Shown piece by piece: positions 37,202 through 37,500 of a DNA stretch of 37,500 nucleotides. Within the stretch, counting starts at the first letter, position 1; each line of letters starts with the position of its first letter. Origin of the DNA: Chrysomallon squamiferum. Taxonomy: Eukaryota; Mollusca; Gastropoda; Neomphalida; Peltospiridae. The stretch is from positions 10,558,586 through 10,596,085 of the forward strand of contig CM022676.1 of assembly GCA_012295275.1 (NCBI GenBank), in the 5' to 3' direction. A program made the translations under genes and the position numbers. A model generated the notes under the pieces. It had not been told where the DNA came from. It saw nothing but the letters and a program-made list of their open reading frames with translations, and ran no database searches.

Positions 37202-37500
37202 ATAATTTAACTTTCTCACATTTATTTTATTAACCTTTTCAAATTCTTTTCCAAGTTTATATTCACAATAACCATCAAAAAGAATAAAAACTACAAATTC
37301 CATTGTTCTCTGAAATATTTTTAATCTTTATTCAATGACCAAATAGGAAACTAAGAACAAACAAACACAAAATGTCAAGAAATCAAATTACCTGCGTCTC
37401 TGTTTGGGTTGCTCTGTTTTCTGCCTGGGAGGGGGAGGCCCAGGCCTGTCCCCGCCCGGGACTTGCGGTCCCCCTTCTTGTGTTTGCCACTGCAAGGCTC
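12112..37500 (-). CDS. ARHGEF11/12-like: RGS-type RhoGEF gene (DH-PH, ARHGEF1/11/12 family), 20 exons, 5' part outside window
   Basis: This gene encodes a guanine nucleotide exchange factor predicted to activate RhoA-type GTPases. In vertebrate and fly relatives (ARHGEF1/11/12, RhoGEF2) an RGS-like domain receives G-alpha-12/13 and a PDZ domain binds receptors. Twenty exons on the - strand span 37500 down to 12112, about 1,125 codons. In order they encode a linker, a DH domain (NELFYTERAHVRNLK; IPTQMQRLTKYPLL; ILAYVNQAVKECEN), a PH domain (LLFEDILVLLQKQDD; FFVVNTSAIGPQIYEF; WLKHI), helical C-terminal segments and an acidic tail. The DH and PH motifs agree closely with ARHGEF12 as I remember it. 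Intron phases agree at every junction except the two touching 26913-26994, and about 55 residues of the DH middle are not found. PDZ and RGS-like domains should lie to the right. Introns are loaded with microsatellites. The individual exons follow as separate entries. Confidence 0.93.
13472..13691 (-). CDS. ARHGEF11/12-like: RhoGEF exon: C-terminal coiled coil and Ser/Glu linker
   Basis: The acceptor TTTCTGTGTCAG and the donor GGATG/GTCAGT bound 73 codons plus one base. The first half is a clear coiled coil (GRLREELREAQARLNKLREL), and the second half is an acidic Ser/Ala-rich linker (SISETAEDEAAGTESEETVD). Vertebrate ARHGEF11/12 also end in a helical region used for oligomerisation; the equivalence is inferred. 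Confidence 0.88.
13740..14990. repeat. Intronic minisatellite with a changing unit (about 39 bp, then 24 bp)
   Basis: From 13740 to about 14300 the unit is roughly TATATGAGAAGTATAAAGAT plus AAAATAGTACCAGTGTT. From about 14690 to 14985 it condenses to a 24-bp unit, GAGAATTATAAAGACATTAT plus AGAT, in about a dozen copies. Intermediate degenerate units lie between. The array ends about 55 bp before the donor of the exon at 15046. The Lys/Tyr/Asn-rich frame at 14495-14725 comes from this array. Confidence 0.93.
15046..15149 (-). CDS. ARHGEF11/12-like: RhoGEF exon: Pro-Ile linker and helix, with tandem NAGNAG acceptor
   Basis: The exon codes for SPKGDQQKLPIPIPMEQLRD then MATRMNLILTNLL and ends in phase 0 at CTG/GTAAGT. 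The acceptor reads ACATCAGCAG, so splicing after either CAG keeps the frame and changes the protein by one residue. The helix before the donor looks continuous with the coiled-coil exon downstream. Confidence 0.86.
15150..17051. other. RhoGEF intron, gene-free, AT-rich
   Basis: Poly(A) runs (about 15286-15302, 15430-15452 and 16071-16083), AAAT repeats (about 16125-16150 and 16779-16808) and (TA)n at about 16551-16574 dominate. No exon, RNA gene or complete mobile element is visible. Confidence 0.75.
17052..17196 (-). CDS. ARHGEF11/12-like: RhoGEF exon with poly-Asp codon run
   Basis: The acceptor ATTCTTGGCAG leads into GLIGQVIDDDDDDDQEYRK and then a predicted helix, SLEENNQLMSLLNSRSNS. The donor is GACA/GTATGT and the phase goes from 0 to 1, matching both neighbours. 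The seven Asp codons are all GAT, so the run is itself a trinucleotide repeat and may vary in length between individuals. Confidence 0.87.
17197..18476. repeat. RhoGEF intron with degenerate ~110-bp tandem repeats
   Basis: Units containing TTTATTTTATTAAAACTTTT, CATTTA and then TGGAAATATCAAATTATTTT recur from about 17840 to 18440 with drift, clearest at about 18110, 18245 and 18340. Earlier copies (17380-17820) are more decayed. There is no coding signal. Confidence 0.75.
18477..18580 (-). CDS. ARHGEF11/12-like: RhoGEF exon: charged helix after the conserved AEPVxxP motif
   Basis: The exon codes for KLRRNEEQIKTLLAEREAIM and RDLTTGSNNEASKQ, bounded by acceptor ATAACAACAG and donor CAG/GTTAGT. 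Phase 1 in and phase 0 out agree with the neighbours. The acceptor has a weak polypyrimidine tract. It is probably an amphipathic helix or coiled coil. Confidence 0.87.
18948..19340. mobile_element. SINE-like retroelement block of molluscan type (tentative)
   Basis: About 130 bp beginning CTACTGTGGGTTACTCTTTC and containing ATTAGCAGTAAAGGATCTTT, CCCAGAGAAAGGAAAACTCA, CCACAGCCTTTAAT and GGTTGGAACGAGA resembles a short retroelement common in molluscan genomes as I remember it. About 150 bp further lies a tRNA-like stretch (TGGTTAAGCAGGTGGC as an A-box-like word, GGGTTCAAATCCTAC as a B-box-like word) and then a T run at about 19317-19334. These may be one decayed element or two. The family name is not assigned without a search. 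Confidence 0.5.
19341..22644. other. RhoGEF intron, gene-free, AT-rich with microsatellites
   Basis: Contains (TC)n at about 20030-20095, AAAT arrays near 21045-21078 and 21375-21402, ATTATT stretches near 19600-19670, and (TAA)n at 22527-22568 just before the next exon. Short reading frames (for example 20263-20580) are Phe/Tyr/Leu-rich with no domain and are not called. Confidence 0.75.
22645..22850 (-). CDS. ARHGEF11/12-like: RhoGEF exon after PH domain, with Asn-Met-Ala-Glu-Pro-Val motif
   Basis: The exon enters in phase 2 and leaves in phase 1 at ATGG/GTAATT, coding for 68 full codons. The beginning is a Pro/Glu/Lys-rich linker (EPVSQKAEPRTVEPKPDSAR). The end reads EQHLIQPDEVDISNPVTNMA then EPVFSP, a short conserved-looking stretch that I recall as LIxPSEVxVSxPxxxxAEPVLTP-like in RGS-RhoGEFs. 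The acceptor lies against a 350-bp AAAT/GATA repeat. Confidence 0.88.
22855..23205. repeat. (AAAT)n/(GATA)n compound repeat
   Basis: About 350 bp of AAATA and GATAAATA units directly upstream (in gene sense) of the exon ending at 22850. The acceptor's pyrimidine tract is made of this repeat, TTTATTTATTTCAG on the - strand. Confidence 0.95.
23440..23517. repeat. (ACAG)n-type repeat overlapping a splice donor
   Basis: ACAGACAG-type units run up to the donor GTAAGTCT of the exon at 23519; on the - strand the donor is followed at once by GTCTGTCTGTCT. This microsatellite therefore starts within the first few intron bases. Confidence 0.93.
23519..23653 (-). CDS. ARHGEF11/12-like: RhoGEF exon: end of PH domain
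   Basis: It starts with the PH C-terminal helix (KWLKHINDLVDEHKKQ), where the invariant PH tryptophan is visible, and then a linker (MRPTTQTEEITLIRSTITKH). Acceptor TTGTTTTCTCAG; donor AA/GTAAGT; phases fit both neighbours. Confidence 0.92.
23660..24035. repeat. Intronic minisatellite, ~22-bp GTAA-rich unit
   Basis: Units such as GTTACATAAAGTAATGTAAA repeat with drift for about 370 bp immediately upstream of the 23519-23653 exon. Confidence 0.93.
24150..24237 (-). CDS. ARHGEF11/12-like: RhoGEF exon: PH domain, central-late strands
   Basis: The exon codes for DKKAFFVVNTSAIGPQIYEF then VAESQDQRKK, matching the later PH strands (ALFVIS-, GAQIYELVA-like in ARHGEF12). Acceptor TTTTTACAG, donor AAAAA/GTGAGT, phase 1 to 2, length 88 nt. 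Confidence 0.93.
24238..24984. other. RhoGEF intron with (CA)n
   Basis: A (CA)n tract at about 24476-24523 and a short GC-richer block at about 24770-24910 (CCAGAGATCTGTGTTCCCCC) that has no splice-bounded open frame. No gene seen. Confidence 0.7.
24985..25258 (-). CDS. ARHGEF11/12-like: RhoGEF exon: PH domain, first strands
   Basis: The exon codes for KLDLLQHKLVHDDHLMWRL, then the hallmark LLFEDILVLLQKQDDKL and the strand segment HSPVLQIRNLLARNVAV. Between them is a charged insert (ARGDTKDRDGKDTKEKYS), somewhat different from the vertebrate loop. Acceptor TTTTTTTACAG, donor GTAG/GTAAGT, phase 0 to 1, 274 nt. High GC compared with the intron. It is the most diagnostic exon in the window. Confidence 0.96.
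25270..25368. repeat. (AATAAT/AAAT)n repeat between an exon edge and its partial copy
   Basis: TAATAATAAA units fill the space between the PH exon's acceptor and a partial copy of that exon start at 25372-25408. Confidence 0.95.
25372..25408 (-). pseudogene. Partial duplicate of the PH exon 5' edge with its splice acceptor
   Basis: About 35 bp repeat the 5' edge of the exon ending at 25258, with three substitutions: on the - strand TTTTTACAG then AAACTAGACTTATTTCAGCA and CAAATTAGTCC. A second potential acceptor therefore exists upstream of the real one. Use of it would add intron and microsatellite sequence, so it is probably silent. Confidence 0.85.
25617..25772. repeat. (AAT)n microsatellite, about 155 bp
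   Basis: AAT units with scattered AAC. The poly-Asn, poly-Leu and poly-Ile reading frames across it are artefacts. Confidence 0.97.
25922..26101 (-). CDS. ARHGEF11/12-like: RhoGEF exon: DH domain last helix
   Basis: Sixty codons (phase 0 in and out). They begin LPRKKHEHLKVAQEKSKA, continue ILAYVNQAVKECENYHRL (the long last DH helix) and end KRSIENSNDPAVEELK, which joins directly to the PH exon. Acceptor AATTAATTACAG, donor AAG/GTGTGT. The phase-0 start does not fit the phase-1 end of the preceding candidate exon at 26913-26994. Confidence 0.95.
26274..26346. repeat. (TC)n microsatellite
   Basis: Pure TC repeat flanked by CA-rich sequence in the RhoGEF intron. Confidence 0.96.
26688..27291 (-). 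repeat. Tandem array made from a DH-domain exon fragment and its splice donor
   Basis: Units of exactly 68 bp at 26771, 26839 and 26907, with decayed units on both sides (from about 26688 and at about 27050-27160), read on the - strand as intron (GACAGGTTATGTATTAATAC), then coding-like sequence for YPLLIDQLLKYTQ, then donor A/GTAAGT. The sequence TGTATTAATACA in each intact unit is a perfect 12-bp palindrome. The unit starting at 26907 is longer and carries an intact upstream piece (IPTQMQRLTKY). A decayed long unit at 27177-27291 keeps LKDLI and a possible acceptor TTTAAACAG/GAGG. The array therefore copies exon and splice-site sequence, not random intron. Confidence 0.88.
26913..26994 (-). 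CDS. ARHGEF11/12-like: Candidate RhoGEF exon: DH conserved region 3 (inside the tandem array)
   Basis: It reads LKNLIPTQMQRLTKYPLLID then QLLKYTQ, the DH core helix that contacts Rho, nearly the vertebrate sequence. A CAG acceptor lies immediately before CTC (26995-26997), but with almost no pyrimidine tract of its own, because the upstream bases are another array unit. The donor A/GTAAGT leaves in phase 1, while the next exon needs phase 0, a one-base discrepancy, and the preceding exon at 28695 ends in phase 0 about 55 residues too early. So this is real DH sequence, but its exon borders and expression are uncertain. Confidence 0.72.
27412..27790 (-). pseudogene. Duplicated intron segments with a possible decayed DH exon
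   Basis: TTATCCTTGGTTCT at about 27421 recurs at about 27636, and ATTGCTGTAATTTTT at about 27530 recurs at about 27752, so a roughly 220-bp segment is duplicated. On the - strand 27661-27729 reads MFYRGREKFRQG, stop, CEFFETKLF, stop, which weakly resembles the early-middle DH helix (G-x-x-EK-x-x-x...F). That is where DH residues are missing. The resemblance is weak and could be chance. Confidence 0.3.
27830..28262. repeat. 48-bp tandem repeat array
   Basis: Units with ATTCAGTCTAAGTGAACTGA then AATTAATTTTTAAAATA recur at 28003, 28051, 28099, 28146 and 28193 (period 47-48), then 28233, with diverged units to the left. On the - strand each unit contains AAAATTAATTTCAG, a weak acceptor-like sequence. 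Confidence 0.93.
28695..28774 (-). CDS. ARHGEF11/12-like: RhoGEF exon: DH domain, second helical segment
   Basis: The exon codes for SMNNEMKKRRKENPVVDQVG then DILLRR, like the NEQMKAVRKRNETSVIDQIG region of ARHGEF12. Acceptor ACTATTACAG, donor CGA/GTAAGT, phase 1 to 0, 80 nt. The protein should continue with about 55 DH residues that I cannot find before 26994. Confidence 0.93.
29438..29584 (-). CDS. ARHGEF11/12-like: RhoGEF exon: DH domain start
   Basis: The exon codes for ELFYTERAHVRNLKILDRLF then HRLMIAEGGVTSELAKALFP and NLDQMIVFHC. This is DH conserved region 1, with the glutamate of the TER motif that contacts Rho switch I in family structures. Acceptor TTTTTCTCAG, donor CACT/GTGAGT, phase 1 to 1, 147 nt. 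Confidence 0.96.
30176..30339 (-). CDS. ARHGEF11/12-like: RhoGEF exon: linker running into DH domain
   Basis: The exon codes for a Ser/Glu linker (SLESPNSLQETMNEITADSD) and ends LGEDVIKKLKPKEKKRQEVL, the helix that begins the DH domain (LKPCEIKRQEVINE-like in ARHGEF12). Acceptor TTTTCATCTTAG, donor AATG/GTAATA, phase 2 to 1. Confidence 0.94.
30555..30632 (-). CDS. ARHGEF11/12-like: RhoGEF exon: Ser-rich linker
   Basis: 78 nt coding for DVEMDDNTVKALNQSGSSST then SSLSNR. Acceptor TTTCTCGTTTCAG, donor CG/GTGATT, phase 2 to 2. A disordered linker by composition. Confidence 0.85.
30858..30889 (-). CDS. ARHGEF11/12-like: RhoGEF micro-exon: basic linker
   Basis: A 32-nt exon coding for KTDRPTRRAK plus a split Arg/Ser codon. 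Acceptor TTTTATTTAG, donor AGAG/GTCAGT, phase 0 to 2. It fits both neighbours, but its size leaves little independent support. The basic peptide could be an alternative cassette. Confidence 0.7.
31251..31293 (-). CDS. ARHGEF11/12-like: RhoGEF small exon: basic linker
   Basis: 43 nt coding for KDLGRSESMKGRGE after a split Ser codon. Acceptor ATTCTTTCAG, donor GAG/GTACGT, phase 2 to 0. The motif GRSESMK could be a phosphorylation site for basophilic kinases (inference). Confidence 0.77.
31294..31848. repeat. RhoGEF intron with (GT)n and (AAT)n
   Basis: (GT)n at about 31534-31582 and (AAT)n at about 31719-31790. No gene seen. Confidence 0.9.
31849..31978 (-). CDS. ARHGEF11/12-like: RhoGEF exon: linker between RGS-like and DH domains
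   Basis: The exon codes for VILSKIAGLPPGHSVKSIID then RYEKDGPPEKMTADKSMDFP. Acceptor ACCTCACTGCAG, donor TTGAG/GTTGGT, phase 1 to 2, 130 nt. GC-rich relative to the intron and likely conserved, though I recognise no domain. Confidence 0.88.
31979..35438. other. Long RhoGEF intron without gene
   Basis: Contains (GT)-rich sequence at about 32086-32130, TTAC/TTAT repeats at about 33105-33200, AAT/AAC-rich sequence at 33260-33410 and (TA)n at about 34388-34400. An irregular GAATGTTTCAACCAA repeat family lies at about 34620-35380. I found no missing domain exon here. Confidence 0.75.
34620..35380. repeat. Dispersed 'GAATGTTTCAACCAA' repeat family near a splice donor
   Basis: Variants of TGAATGTTTCAACCAA followed by TAAC or CAAC-like words occur roughly every 25-75 bp for 750 bp, with drift to GAATATTTCAACC near the exon side. 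The last lies about 55 bp from the donor of the exon at 35439. Confidence 0.85.
35439..35531 (-). CDS. ARHGEF11/12-like: RhoGEF exon: linker
   Basis: The exon codes for QEAIIDAGEVKPEVTIQTQP then FRSPDEQSDL. Acceptor CATCTATTATAG, donor CTTG/GTAAGT, phase 1 to 1, 93 nt. No domain recognised. Confidence 0.82.
35532..37391. other. RhoGEF intron, gene-free
   Basis: Contains TTAA-rich runs, AAAT arrays near 36380-36410 and 36499-36526, poly(A) at 36711-36746 and (AG)n at 37143-37198. Nothing coding is visible. Confidence 0.75.
37392..37500 (-). CDS. ARHGEF11/12-like: RhoGEF exon cut by the window edge: basic linker
   Basis: The last 109 nt of an exon ending GACGCAG/GTAATT in phase 1, which requires the frame reading GKHKKGDRKSRAGTGLGLPL and PGRKQSNPNRDA. 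It is basic and probably unstructured. The alternative frame rich in Pro (PGPPPPRQK) does not fit the next exon. The exon continues beyond the window. Confidence 0.75.

Overview
The window is animal nuclear DNA: very AT-rich, with introns split by canonical GT/AG sites, Pol III tRNA genes, and dense microsatellites. A mollusc, plausibly a cephalopod, is my best guess. This rests on the microsatellite load, the long introns and a SINE-like block near 19.0 kb whose sequence I remember from molluscan genomes. None of these was tested by a search.

Left part (1-6.8 kb). The last four recognisable exons of an unidentified cysteine-containing protein lie on the + strand (1750-4665). The same region holds five tRNA-Trp(CCA) loci. 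Three are intact or nearly intact (562-633, 2990-3061, 5865-5936). One is a decayed + strand copy (2241-2303). One is interrupted by a short poly(A) retro-insertion with a 13-bp target-site duplication (6611-6767). An internally deleted Tigger DNA transposon ends about 20 bp before the first visible exon of the protein gene. Paired TGACGTCA-type motifs and other short duplications suggest this area grew by segmental duplication.

6.9-7.8 kb. A frameshifted, truncated coiled-coil reading frame on the - strand, probably transposon-derived, ends at a 30-bp-arm inverted repeat. From 7.8 to 12.1 kb I see no gene. Part of that stretch may be the long 3' UTR of the next gene.

Right part (12.1-37.5 kb). 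One - strand gene fills the rest: an RGS-type Rho guanine nucleotide exchange factor (family of vertebrate ARHGEF1/11/12 and fly RhoGEF2). I place 20 exons. All junctions keep phase except those touching the exon at 26913-26994. Read from the right edge, the exons encode the linker before the DH domain, a DH domain, a PH domain, a C-terminal region with coiled-coil segments, and a very acidic tail. The PDZ and RGS-like domains expected N-terminally should lie to the right of the window.

Most unusual feature. Inside the DH-coding region, the 3' half of one DH exon with its splice donor has been copied into a 68-bp tandem array (about 26.69-27.29 kb). A decayed second copy of the longer exon sits beside it, and about 55 DH residues that should lie between flanking exons cannot be found. 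The PH exon's 5' edge, with its splice acceptor, is also partly duplicated next to a microsatellite. So repeat expansion here copies exon edges and splice sites. Whether this reflects biology (exon gain, regulated splicing, pseudogenisation) or assembly error is unresolved.
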